Source of the DNA: a virus
Strand: one strand, 5' to 3'
IMG/VR virus record: IMGVR_UViG_3300042691_041718
Span: 122,466 to 186,465 of that record
DNA: 64,000 bases
Shown here: one piece after another, positions 42,379 to 49,841 of the stretch
How the letters are laid out: each line of letters starts with the position of its first letter
Numbering within the stretch: the first letter of the stretch is position 1
The notes under the pieces: generated by a model
Seen by the model: the letters and a program-made list of their open reading frames with translations, nothing else
Told to the model about the DNA's origin: nothing
Databases searched by the model: none
Made by a program: the position numbers and the translations under genes

Positions 42379-42392
42379 TAGTATATATTAAA
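42379..42392 (-). promoter_or_regulatory. TTTAATATATACT element upstream of the structural operon
   Basis: Minus-strand TTTAATATATACTAAAA lies about 22 nt before the ATG at 42359. It shares 13 bases with the 15-bp element at 25151, 55298 and 63390, and stands where a late promoter of the structural operon would be expected. Confidence 0.5.
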
Positions 42393-42422
42393 AAAATGCT
42401 TTCTTTCATGTAAAATTTTTCA

Positions 42423-42430
42423 TATATTTG
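42423..42430 (+). promoter_or_regulatory. TATATTTG box 4 nt before the 42435 start
   Basis: TATATTTG-TAGA-ATG fits the Bacteroidota -7 box and predicts a leaderless or nearly leaderless message for the small zinc-finger gene. The -33 element is weak. Confidence 0.5.
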
Positions 42431-42434
42431 TAGA

Positions 42435-42656
42435 ATGAAGAATTTATTTGATAAAGCTAAAAGTAAAAAAGAAGAGTCATTCTGTCTTTATTGTAAATCT
42501 AGTTTTATACCAGATAAAAGAAATTTGAAAAGAGGATGGGGGCTTTGTTGTTCAAAGTCTTGCGCAGCTTCATATAAAACTAAACTAAAACACTTAAAAG
42601 GAGTAGAAAAGATTAGAGAAACTAGAGATTATAAATTAAATCAATTAAGAATTTAA
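42435..42656 (+). CDS. Small zinc-finger protein
   Basis: A 73-residue basic protein. FCLYCKSSF (CxxC), followed about 17 residues later by CCSKSCAASYK (CxxxC with an extra Cys), forms a four-cysteine zinc-binding site of a kind often seen at the ends of phage HNH or homing endonucleases. The remaining 25 residues are lysine- and arginine-rich. It lies just upstream of the ligase gene. A nucleic-acid-binding role is likely. The 44-residue gene at 52543-52677 has the same cysteine layout. Confidence 0.65.
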   Translation: MKNLFDKAKSKKEESFCLYCKSSFIPDKRNLKRGWGLCCSKSCAASYKTKLKHLKGVEKIRETRDYKLNQLRI

Positions 42657-42668
42657 TAATAATTTTAT

Positions 42669-42676
42669 TATATTTG
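42669..42676 (+). promoter_or_regulatory. TATATTTG box 4 nt before the ligase start
   Basis: TATATTTG-TATT-ATG in front of the ligase. As at 42423, the spacing suggests transcription starting at or next to the initiation codon. Confidence 0.5.
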
Positions 42677-42680
42677 TATT

Positions 42681-44549
42681 ATGATAGAACAATTAAAGAA
42701 TAAGATTAAAGAAGCAAACGAGGCATATAGAATTGGAAAACCAATTATGTCTGATAAAGAATATGATATTCTTGTAGAAGAGTTATCTGATATGTCACCA
42801 GATGATGAATTGTTATCTGTTGTAGGACATGAAATTCTTGACGAAACGAGAAAAACTCGTCTACCTATTCCAATGGCTTCTATGAACAAAATTAAGTCTT
42901 TAGAAGAAATTAAAGACTGGCAACGTCTTAAACTTATCCCAAACTCTGTTGAAATTATCTGTACACCTAAATATGATGGTCTTTCTTTATGTAAAGATGA
43001 AGAAAACAACGGTGATGCTATCACTCGTGGAGATGGTGTTTATGGTCAAAAATCAAATGAACACTATAAACTTATAGGAAACAAGTTATATGACATTGAA
43101 AATGATATAGATCCTTTCGCACCTATTACTTTCTCACATAGTTATGGTGAAGTTATTATGCCTAAACGAGTATTTATCGATAAATACTCAAATGATTATG
43201 CTAACCCAAGAAACTTCGTGGCTGGTCTTATCAACTCACCAGATGCGAGAGAAGCTTTAAAAGATTGTAACTTTATTAAATATGGTGCTATTCCATCATC
43301 AAAATTCAGAAATCATTTCACCACTAAACAACAAATATTAGATGAATTAAATGAGAATCAAAAAGTAAAAGTACCTTATCATGTTTGTGGCATTTTAGAT
43401 TTAACAGAAGAATTACTTATCTCTTTATTTAAAGAATGGTCTGAAGAATATGAGATTGATGGTATTATCTTAGAGGTAAATAACTTAGCAACACAATCAT
43501 CATTAGGTCGTGAAACTTCATCAGGTAACCCAGTATTCGCAAGAGCATTCAAACACCCAAGTTTCGAGCAATCAGCTGAAACAGAAGTAATTGGTATTAC
43601 TTGGAATATTTCTAAACAAGGTTTATTAAAACCGGTATTACATATCAAACCTGTTAAATTAGACGGAGTTACTGTATCTAATGTAACTGGTAATAACGCT
43701 CGTTTCGTAAAAGATATGGGATTGGGAGTTGGTGCTAAAGTTGTTGTTAAACGTAGTGGTATGGTTATTCCAATTATTGCTGACGTATTAGAAACAGTTG
43801 AATTTGTTTTACCAACTATCGAAGGTGTTGAGATTGATTGGAATGAGGCTGGTATTGAGTTAATCACATTAACTGAAACAGAAGAGCAAAAATTAAAAAA
43901 GAATATCGCTTTCTTTGAGATATTAGAAGCTGATAATGTTTCAGAAGGTGTTATCACACAATTGTGGGATGCTGGTTATAAAACTATTAAAGATATTTTA
44001 AATCTTAAAGTAGAAAACTTAGAAAAGATTGATCGTTTTGGTAAACGTAAAGCTAAAATTGTTTATGACTCAATTCAAAAGTCTATCACTGGTGTTCAAT
44101 TATCTAAATTACAACACGCTACTGGCATCTTCTCTGGATTAGGAAGTAAAAAGTTAGCTCTGTTAGAACACTTCAATGAAAAACCTACTGTTGGAAAAGT
44201 TATGGAAATTGAAGGATTTGCTGAGATTTCTGCTAAAACTTATGTTGATAATTATGATAAGTTCTTCGAGTTTATTTCTGATTTACCAGTTACTATTTCT
44301 GAGAAAGTTGAAGTAGTACAAGTTTCTAATGACTTAGAAGGTAAGCAGTTTGTATTCACAGGAGTTCGTCGAAAAGAATTAGAAGAGGTTATTGAATCTC
44401 GTGGTGGTAAAATTGGTGGTAGTGTTAGTAAAAACACAACACACTTAGTTATGAAAGCGATTGGTTCTGGTTCTTCTAAAGAGAAAAAGGCTCTTGATTT
44501 GGGAGTAGAAGTTATTACTGTTGAACAATTAGAGGATCTATTAAAATAA
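42681..44549 (+). CDS. ligA: NAD-dependent DNA ligase
   Basis: A 622-residue ligase with the LigA domain order. Residues 1-60 are the NAD-binding Ia domain (YRIGKPIMSDKEYDIL). KYDG at 97-100 is motif I with the adenylated lysine Lys97; ITRGDGVYGQ follows. Motifs IV/V are seen in EIDGIILEVNN and, further on, FKHPS; the OB fold includes VVKRSGMVIP. The helix-hairpin-helix region follows, and a BRCT domain ends the protein (GKQFVFTGVRRKELEEVIES). The four-cysteine zinc finger that usually lies between the OB and HhH domains is absent: no cysteines occur in LPTIEGVEIDWNEAGIELI. Otherwise the enzyme looks intact and would seal nicks during phage replication. Confidence 0.93.
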   Translation: MIEQLKNKIKEANEAYRIGKPIMSDKEYDILVEELSDMSPDDELLSVVGHEILDETRKTRLPIPMASMNKIKSLEEIKDWQRLKLIPNSVEIICTPKYDGLSLCKDEENNGDAITRGDGVYGQKSNEHYKLIGNKLYDIENDIDPFAPITFSHSYGEVIMPKRVFIDKYSNDYANPRNFVAGLINSPDAREALKDCNFIKYGAIPSSKFRNHFTTKQQILDELNENQKVKVPYHVCGILDLTEELLISLFKEWSEEYEIDGIILEVNNLATQSSLGRETSSGNPVFARAFKHPSFEQSAETEVIGITWNISKQGLLKPVLHIKPVKLDGVTVSNVTGNNARFVKDMGLGVGAKVVVKRSGMVIPIIADVLETVEFVLPTIEGVEIDWNEAGIELITLTETEEQKLKKNIAFFEILEADNVSEGVITQLWDAGYKTIKDILNLKVENLEKIDRFGKRKAKIVYDSIQKSITGVQLSKLQHATGIFSGLGSKKLALLEHFNEKPTVGKVMEIEGFAEISAKTYVDNYDKFFEFISDLPVTISEKVEVVQVSNDLEGKQFVFTGVRRKELEEVIESRGGKIGGSVSKNTTHLVMKAIGSGSSKEKKALDLGVEVITVEQLEDLLK

Positions 44550-44595
44550 TAGATAGTATCAAATAGATAATTCTAAGGTAAGGTGAAATGAACAA

Positions 44596-44622
44596 CCCAT
44601 ATCTTAATATATAAGATATGGG
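44596..44622 (+). promoter_or_regulatory. Stem-loop that encloses the start codon of the LAGLIDADG gene
   Basis: CCCATATCTT / AAGATATGGG is a perfect 10-bp stem with a 7-nt loop. The ATG at 44618 lies in its 3' arm, so the start would be closed in a long read-through transcript. This parallels the known hairpin control of T4 homing-endonuclease messages. Confidence 0.7.
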
Positions 44623-45409
44623 AAAGAAAAAACAAATTGATGAAAAAGAGATTATTAGACTTTATACCGAAGAGAATTTTAGTGCTAGTAAAATAGGAAG
44701 ACTTTTTAATGTTGATGTCGCTACTATAACAAACAGGTTAAAAGTTAATAATATTGAGGTTAAAAAGACTCATAGAAAATATTTGATAAACAAAGATTAT
44801 TTTGAAGTAATAGATTCGGAAGATAAAGCTTATTGGTTGGGTTTTTTGATGGCTGATGGTTATAATAGTGGTAAGTTTATTAGAGTGGATATACAAGATG
44901 AGGGACATTTGGAAAAATTGAGAGATAAAATTTATGTAAATTGTGATATGCCGGTTAGAAAAAAGAAAAATATAATAAACGGTAAAGATATTTTTTATCT
45001 AACAATACAAGATAAAAAGTTATTATCTGATGTTGATTGTTTAGGATTAGTTAAGAGAAAAAGCAAAATTGTTACTTATCCAAATATAGATTCGGAATTT
45101 GATAGATTTTTTATAAAAGGTATTTTTGATGGTGATGGTTGTTTGACTTACTCAATGGATAAAAATTATAGAAGATATACTTTTTCCATTGTTGGTTCTT
45201 ATGATTTGATGAAGACTTTACAATTAATACTTTCTAAAAATAATGTTAATATTAAATTAAGAAAAATGAAGTCGATATATTCAGTTTATCTAAGAGGTAA
45301 TAGACAAATAATTAAGGTTTTAGATTGGTTGTATGATGAAACAACCACTCATTTAGATAGAAAATATGAAAAATATCAAGATATGTTAAATTACTATAAA
45401 AATAAATAA
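44618..45409 (+). CDS. LAGLIDADG homing endonuclease with N-terminal HTH
   Basis: A 263-residue protein. Residues 6-50 form a helix-turn-helix (EKEIIRLYTEENFSASKIGR, then VDVATITNRLK). Two LAGLIDADG motifs follow: AYWLGFLMADGY and FIKGIFDGDGCL, giving the two catalytic acids of a single-chain enzyme. The closing segment with RGNRQIIKVLDWLY is typical. It would cut a long target in DNA lacking the insertion. Its start codon is sealed in a stem-loop. It is inserted between the ligase and the MGCD-type gene, whose GTG start lies 1 nt after its stop. Confidence 0.9.
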   Translation: MGKKKQIDEKEIIRLYTEENFSASKIGRLFNVDVATITNRLKVNNIEVKKTHRKYLINKDYFEVIDSEDKAYWLGFLMADGYNSGKFIRVDIQDEGHLEKLRDKIYVNCDMPVRKKKNIINGKDIFYLTIQDKKLLSDVDCLGLVKRKSKIVTYPNIDSEFDRFFIKGIFDGDGCLTYSMDKNYRRYTFSIVGSYDLMKTLQLILSKNNVNIKLRKMKSIYSVYLRGNRQIIKVLDWLYDETTTHLDRKYEKYQDMLNYYKNK

Positions 45410-45410
45410 T

Positions 45411-45911
45411 GTGGGGTGTGATTGTCATTTTTTTGTAGAGAGGTGGACAGATTCTAATGATTATGAAGGTCCAAGAGATCTTTCAGAAGAAAGAGATTTG
45501 AGATTAAATCAGATTTTAGATGAAAGTCCATCTCATTTTAGATGGGTATCTGCTGATAGTTGGGAGATAGAAACTGATGGATTTAATGAGTATTGGAACA
45601 CCTTATATGAAGAACGTTTTTATTCTGGTAGAAACTACTCTTTATTTTCAATATTAGCTGATGTTAGAGGTTACGGAGAATATAATGCTATCTCAGATCC
45701 AAGAGGAATTCCAAAAGATGCTTCTTTTGGATATAAGTATATGTGTGAACAATGGAATGGTGACGGTCACTCACACTCATACTTTACTTTAAAAGAGTTA
45801 TTAGAGTATGATTGGACTGATTTTCCAAATTTTAAATCCACTTTGGATAAAATGAGTAAGTTGGATACAAATCCATCTTTTGTTAGATGTTGTTTCTTTT
45901 TTGATAATTAG
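45411..45911 (+). CDS. Conserved MGCDxH-type phage protein
   Basis: A 166-residue protein starting at a GTG (45411); the start MGCDCHFFVERW matches a widespread phage family beginning MGCDIH, which fixes this start. Conserved segments YSLFSILADVRGYGEYN, DPRGIPKDAS and WNGDGHSHSYFTLKELLEYDW are present. The Cys/His/Asp/Glu-rich N-terminus and GHSHS suggest metal binding or hydrolase-like chemistry, but no function is known. A stop-to-start junction of 1 nt joins it to the preceding LAGLIDADG gene. Confidence 0.75.
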   Translation: MGCDCHFFVERWTDSNDYEGPRDLSEERDLRLNQILDESPSHFRWVSADSWEIETDGFNEYWNTLYEERFYSGRNYSLFSILADVRGYGEYNAISDPRGIPKDASFGYKYMCEQWNGDGHSHSYFTLKELLEYDWTDFPNFKSTLDKMSKLDTNPSFVRCCFFFDN

Positions 45912-45912
45912 T

Positions 45913-46494
45913 ATGAAATTTAAAATTGAAAATAATCAAGAGTTTAGGATCTTACCGATATGGAACGGTCAGAGTTTTGACTTGAATATATCGACAAGAT
46001 ACGTCTATATTGATAGTAAAATATACTATGATTTAGATGGTAAACTATCAAATAAAATTTGGCTTTACAAAAGAGAATTTGATAATTCTAAAATCGCATC
46101 TAAAGTTAAGAGTATTGGAACTAGATATTTCTATTCAGTTATTCTTAATGGTGAGATTGGTTATATAGAAGTTGGTAAGTCACTAAATGATATAATAACA
46201 AACGAGTTTGTGAATAAAAGTCCACAAGATGTTATAACTGGTAGAAAATTGAGTATATCAGAAAAATATGTAAATAATATTTATCCAGATTATAAAAATT
46301 CATTTTTTTCGGATTGTGATAAATTAGATATAGACTTAGAAGATATTAAGAGAAATCAGTTTAATTTCTTTGAATATATAAATAAAATGAGTATTTTATC
46401 GAACCGACATCTTATTGACTCGGATATAAATACTATGCTTTCTCATTTCATTGGTGAGATAAGAGACGAAAAAATAGATAAAATTTTAAATTAA
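45913..46494 (+). CDS. Unknown protein
   Basis: A 193-residue protein from the ATG at 45913, 1 nt after the preceding stop; an in-frame extension to 45880 overlaps the upstream gene and is less likely. The sequence starts MKFKIENNQEFRILP, then a strand region (IYYDLDGKLSNKIWLYKRE), and later helices with EDIKRNQFNFFEYINKMS. No recognisable family, signal peptide or membrane segment. It is followed after 5 nt by the 73-residue gene in the same operon. Confidence 0.6.
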   Translation: MKFKIENNQEFRILPIWNGQSFDLNISTRYVYIDSKIYYDLDGKLSNKIWLYKREFDNSKIASKVKSIGTRYFYSVILNGEIGYIEVGKSLNDIITNEFVNKSPQDVITGRKLSISEKYVNNIYPDYKNSFFSDCDKLDIDLEDIKRNQFNFFEYINKMSILSNRHLIDSDINTMLSHFIGEIRDEKIDKILN

Positions 46495-46499
46495 GTAAT

Positions 46500-46721
46500 A
46501 TGACACACAATGAGTACACGGTTGCTATCAATGTAGTTGAGGAGCACCACCAATTAGGAACAATTGAAAAATATTCGACCGTTGTTTTAGTTGAGGCTGA
46601 TGGGATTGGACAAGCTGAACAACTTGTTTTCGACCATTTTGAACACATGGATAATGAGAACATCATCACTCACACAGTAGAGATTATCAAAACAATACCA
46701 AAAATACATTTTCATAAATAA
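46500..46721 (+). CDS. Unknown small protein
   Basis: A 73-residue protein, MTHNEYTVAINVVEEHHQLG onward. Two strands (YTVAINVVEE; KYSTVVLVEAD), a helix (GIGQAEQLVFDHFEHM) and a final strand (THTVEIIKTIP) suggest a small beta-alpha-beta domain of ferredoxin-like type. No family is recognised. Its stop shares a base with the next start (TAATG), so translation is coupled. Confidence 0.62.
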   Translation: MTHNEYTVAINVVEEHHQLGTIEKYSTVVLVEADGIGQAEQLVFDHFEHMDNENIITHTVEIIKTIPKIHFHK

Positions 46722-47107
46722 TGAGTGTAAATCCACCAAATATCAATATAAACATTGATGAGCTTAATAAACTCAAAAATGGTCCTCATGAGGTAACAGT
46801 ACAATCATATACTAGATCTGAAATAAGATTAATTGAGACCGTTGATGAATTGGTTGAGTTAATAGTGGATAAAAAGTATGATATTGAATCCAAAATAAAA
46901 GAGATTGGATATGATATAAATAATCTTACAGATATTGATATTTATGACGTTATAGATCTTATTATGAAAATGGAAAAAGATTTAGATGTATCTATATCTG
47001 ATGGAGTAATGGAAGATGATCATTTTGATGACTTTTTACGAAAAGTTTATTCAATGATTATTTCAAAAAGAAGAGATGAAAAATTAGGTGATTTAGGAAT
47101 TAATTAA
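46721..47107 (+). CDS. Unknown acidic protein
   Basis: A 128-residue protein, MSVNPPNININIDELNKL onward, strongly acidic and mostly helical (ETVDELVELIVDKKYDIESK; DVIDLIMKMEKDLDV). No family recognised. It is translationally coupled to the gene before it and lies 12 nt before the next. It could be a regulator or an adaptor of a complex. Confidence 0.6.
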   Translation: MSVNPPNININIDELNKLKNGPHEVTVQSYTRSEIRLIETVDELVELIVDKKYDIESKIKEIGYDINNLTDIDIYDVIDLIMKMEKDLDVSISDGVMEDDHFDDFLRKVYSMIISKRRDEKLGDLGIN

Positions 47108-47119
47108 AAACAAAATAAA

Positions 47120-47533
47120 ATGGAGCTAGATTTTGATAGTTGGGATGATTATGTCCCAGTTGGTGATAATGCTATTACACCAAAAGAAGTGAACAACCCA
47201 AATATTATCAACTTGAAAAAAGATGATAATATTAATTTATTGGAAATTGAAAAAGACTCATTTAATGAGATTTTTGATTATCAAAAAGAATATGATTTCA
47301 ATGAAAATGAAATTATGAGATTTAAGAAAGTTGAAACTCTCGATAATGGTATTGAAGTTTTTGAAAATGAAGACTCTTTCTTAATTAAGAAAGATGAGAA
47401 AATTTACTTTCTAAACGTTTATCAGTCAAATGGATACTATGAAGATGATAATAAATTAACCTTTACTGGTTGGGATTATAATATAATTGTGAATTTAAAC
47501 ACAATGACTGCTAAGACTAAATATGTCCGTTAA
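47120..47533 (+). CDS. Unknown acidic protein
   Basis: A 137-residue protein with a very acidic N-terminus (MELDFDSWDDYVPVGDN), a helix (EIEKDSFNEIFDYQKEYDF) and a C-terminal small beta domain (GIEVFENEDSFLIKKDEKI, then TFTGWDYNIIVNLNTM). Its N-terminal peptide could dock on another protein. It is the last gene before the sigma factor, from which it is separated by 87 nt with an inverted repeat. Confidence 0.6.
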   Translation: MELDFDSWDDYVPVGDNAITPKEVNNPNIINLKKDDNINLLEIEKDSFNEIFDYQKEYDFNENEIMRFKKVETLDNGIEVFENEDSFLIKKDEKIYFLNVYQSNGYYEDDNKLTFTGWDYNIIVNLNTMTAKTKYVR

Positions 47534-47545
47534 TATACAAAAAAA

Positions 47546-47573
47546 TTTATAAAAGTAGTAAACTTTTTATAAA
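47546..47573 (+). promoter_or_regulatory. Imperfect inverted repeat upstream of the sigma-factor gene
   Basis: TTTATAAAAGT and ACTTTTTATAAA arms with one bulged T and a short loop, 47-75 nt before the ATG at 47621. It may be an operator or a terminator of the preceding operon. A TATAAT lies just after it. An AGAGGGG about 10 nt before the ATG is one of the few Shine-Dalgarno-like sequences in the window. Confidence 0.4.
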
Positions 47574-47620
47574 TAAATAAGTATAATATTACTTGGTCTT
47601 CTCATAGAGGGGATTAAGTT

Positions 47621-48307
47621 ATGAATAAATATAAGGCAATGACGGCAGTCAATAAAATTTTAACGGCAATTATGAAAGAAAACATTTTATTCTCAGAACA
47701 AGAAAAGTTTTTCGTAGAAAAAACAGGTAAAGATTTTTCAACTCTTTACAAAAAGTATTATCCAAAATTAATTTATTACACTTCTAAAATGTGTAATGAT
47801 CCTCAAAAAACAGAAGACATAGCAACAGATTCGTTCTTAACAGCTTTTGAAAAGATTGATAAGTATGATGATGAAAAAGCTCAATTTTCAACTTGGCTAT
47901 TCACTATAGCTAAAAATCTTGCTCTTCAAGCAATCAAAAATGATAAAAGAAATGTATCTCTTGATACAGAGTATGATGATGAAGGTACAACAATGAAAGA
48001 TTTTATACCTGAAGATTATCAAACTAATTTAGAATTATATGAGTCTAATGATATTAAGGCTTCTATTATGATAGAACAAATATCTAAATTAAAAGAACCA
48101 TATAAAACAGTCATTGAAATGAGAGAGATTAGAAAAATGTCTTACAAAGAAATCTCTGATCAATTAGGTAAAAACCTAAGTACAATCAAATCACAAATAA
48201 GAAATGGTAGGTCAATTCTTATTGGTGAAACTAAAAACGACTTTAAGAAAATTGATGAAGTTTATGAAGGTCGTAGATGGAGAAATTGTATTGATACAGT
48301 TAAATAA
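47621..48307 (+). CDS. ECF-type RNA polymerase sigma factor
   Basis: A 228-residue sigma-70 family factor with regions 2 and 4 only. Region 2 spans about residues 42-110: FSTLYKKYYPKLIYYTSKM, then TEDIATDSFLTAFEKIDKYD and AQFSTWLFTIAKNLALQAIK. Region 4 is about 150-205: KLKEPYKTVIEMREIRKMS and YKEISDQLGKNLSTIKSQI, the helix-turn-helix reading the -35 element. A 40-residue acidic linker joins them. The first 40 and last 25 residues are extensions not usual for ECF factors. It would redirect host RNA polymerase to phage promoters, perhaps late ones. The next gene starts at its stop (shared base). Confidence 0.9.
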   Translation: MNKYKAMTAVNKILTAIMKENILFSEQEKFFVEKTGKDFSTLYKKYYPKLIYYTSKMCNDPQKTEDIATDSFLTAFEKIDKYDDEKAQFSTWLFTIAKNLALQAIKNDKRNVSLDTEYDDEGTTMKDFIPEDYQTNLELYESNDIKASIMIEQISKLKEPYKTVIEMREIRKMSYKEISDQLGKNLSTIKSQIRNGRSILIGETKNDFKKIDEVYEGRRWRNCIDTVK

Positions 48308-48570
48308 TGGATTTTAATATTGGTGATATAGTTATCTGTACTGGTTTTGACCGTCTTTTCAAAAAGGACAGTCAAAATCTTTTAGAGTCATTTGGTATTG
48401 ATAGAAATCAAAAATTAATGGTTTTGGATACTTTTGAAGATGGTGAAGAAAAACTTCTGATATTTGAAAACCCTTCTAAAATCCATGCTGATAAATTTTG
48501 TATAGATAAAAGTTTCTTCACAAAAGTAGAAGAAATAAGAGATAGTAAACTCATAAAACTTTTAAAATGA
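48307..48570 (+). CDS. Unknown small protein
   Basis: An 87-residue protein starting MDFNIGDIVICTGFDRLFK, overlapping the sigma-factor stop by one base and the next gene by 4 nt, so strongly coupled. The GDIVICTG start followed by strands (KLMVLDTFEDGEEKLLIFE) and a final KVEEIRD helix suggests an SH3-like barrel of the KOW or DUF-type seen in many phage small proteins. It could act with the sigma factor, but nothing shows this directly. Confidence 0.62.
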   Translation: MDFNIGDIVICTGFDRLFKKDSQNLLESFGIDRNQKLMVLDTFEDGEEKLLIFENPSKIHADKFCIDKSFFTKVEEIRDSKLIKLLK

Positions 48571-49841
48571 ATATAGAAAGTCTTTGTAGATCAGCTCTAC
48601 AAATAATTAAAGATACTTGGGGTATTCCAAAAACAGGATTTATTGCTGGTGGTTCTATTGCTAATATTGCGTGGGAATTAGTTTCCGGTAAAAAAGCAGT
48701 TGTAAATGATATTGATGTTTTTATTTTTAGAAATAAAATAGATAAATTCTCTAATGTTGATAGAGATAGTCTTTATAGATATAAAGTTGATGATATTAAA
48801 GCTTATGAAGATTATACTGGTATAAACTGGAGTACTTACACAAAAAATTTCTATTCAATCGCATCGTCTGAAAAAGACGGAATATTTAATATTATAGAAT
48901 ACGATTCAAATATCGAAGATCCAAAGTTTATTATAGACTCATTTGATATAAATTGTACAGCAGTTGGTTATTCAATTGATGAAGATAAATTTTATTGGAC
49001 TAAAGAGTTTGAGAATTTCTTGAAAACCGGTGAATTGAAGATAGTTAACTTAACCACACCATCACATACTGCTATCAGAATAATTAAAAAGTCTGATGAA
49101 TTAGGTTGTGAATTAGATGAATTTGAGTATAAGATCCTGTCTTATGTAATCAGTAATAGTTACTATTTCTCAGATGTTTCAAAAAGAATGTTTAAAGAAA
49201 GATATTATGAAATATTTGAAAAATACTCAGATAAGTTAAGTAATTACTTTAATATAGTTAGGTGTTTAGATGATGAGATGTATATAAAAACTATGTTTAA
49301 TTCTGATGATAAGTTATATAAATTGATACCAGTTAAATATGTTAAAGAAGAAAAAGTATTATTTGATGTTATAAACATGGTTGATAAAGGATTTGAATAT
49401 TGGAGTGACTCTGATATAACATCTATTCAAACTTGTAAGAACTTCTTATTCTATATAAGAAATGTTTATGAAAATGAAGAGATTAAAAAAATATGGAAGT
49501 CTTATAATTTTAACACAGAAGATTATATAGATTGTCAACCGAGTAAAGAAGATTTAGATTTACTTAAAAGACTTGTTGAGAACACAAGAGCAATAAACTC
49601 ACTCAATGGTTACACTCTATCAGAACAATTAAATATAATTAAAACTTTATTTAATGAGTTTTCTGATGATCCAATTATAGCAATTTCTCTATTAGAAAAA
49701 GAGGGGTTTAAAATGCCTGATATTATTGATGATAGTGAGAAATTATTATTGGAATTATCGGTTAGAAAAGAAATTGTTAATGATACTAAAGGTAAAGTTA
49801 GAAAAGTTCTAAACTTAGAGAATAAAATTAAAGAAATTTAA
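48567..49841 (+). CDS. Nucleotidyltransferase-fold protein
   Basis: A 424-residue protein. Near the N-terminus TGFIAGGSIANIAWE is followed by VVNDIDVFIF, matching the GG-S and DxD catalytic pair of the polymerase-beta nucleotidyltransferase superfamily (Asp47 and Asp49 region), and IDSFDINCTAVGYSID supplies the third acidic strand. The long remaining part is helical, like the head and body of poly(A) polymerases or CCA-adding enzymes, without recognisable tRNA-binding motifs. Such proteins occur in several large phages and their substrate is unknown: nucleic acid end-addition or protein modification are both possible. The C-terminus overlaps the convergent GIY-YIG gene by 14 nt. Confidence 0.7.
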   Translation: MNIESLCRSALQIIKDTWGIPKTGFIAGGSIANIAWELVSGKKAVVNDIDVFIFRNKIDKFSNVDRDSLYRYKVDDIKAYEDYTGINWSTYTKNFYSIASSEKDGIFNIIEYDSNIEDPKFIIDSFDINCTAVGYSIDEDKFYWTKEFENFLKTGELKIVNLTTPSHTAIRIIKKSDELGCELDEFEYKILSYVISNSYYFSDVSKRMFKERYYEIFEKYSDKLSNYFNIVRCLDDEMYIKTMFNSDDKLYKLIPVKYVKEEKVLFDVINMVDKGFEYWSDSDITSIQTCKNFLFYIRNVYENEEIKKIWKSYNFNTEDYIDCQPSKEDLDLLKRLVENTRAINSLNGYTLSEQLNIIKTLFNEFSDDPIIAISLLEKEGFKMPDIIDDSEKLLLELSVRKEIVNDTKGKVRKVLNLENKIKEI

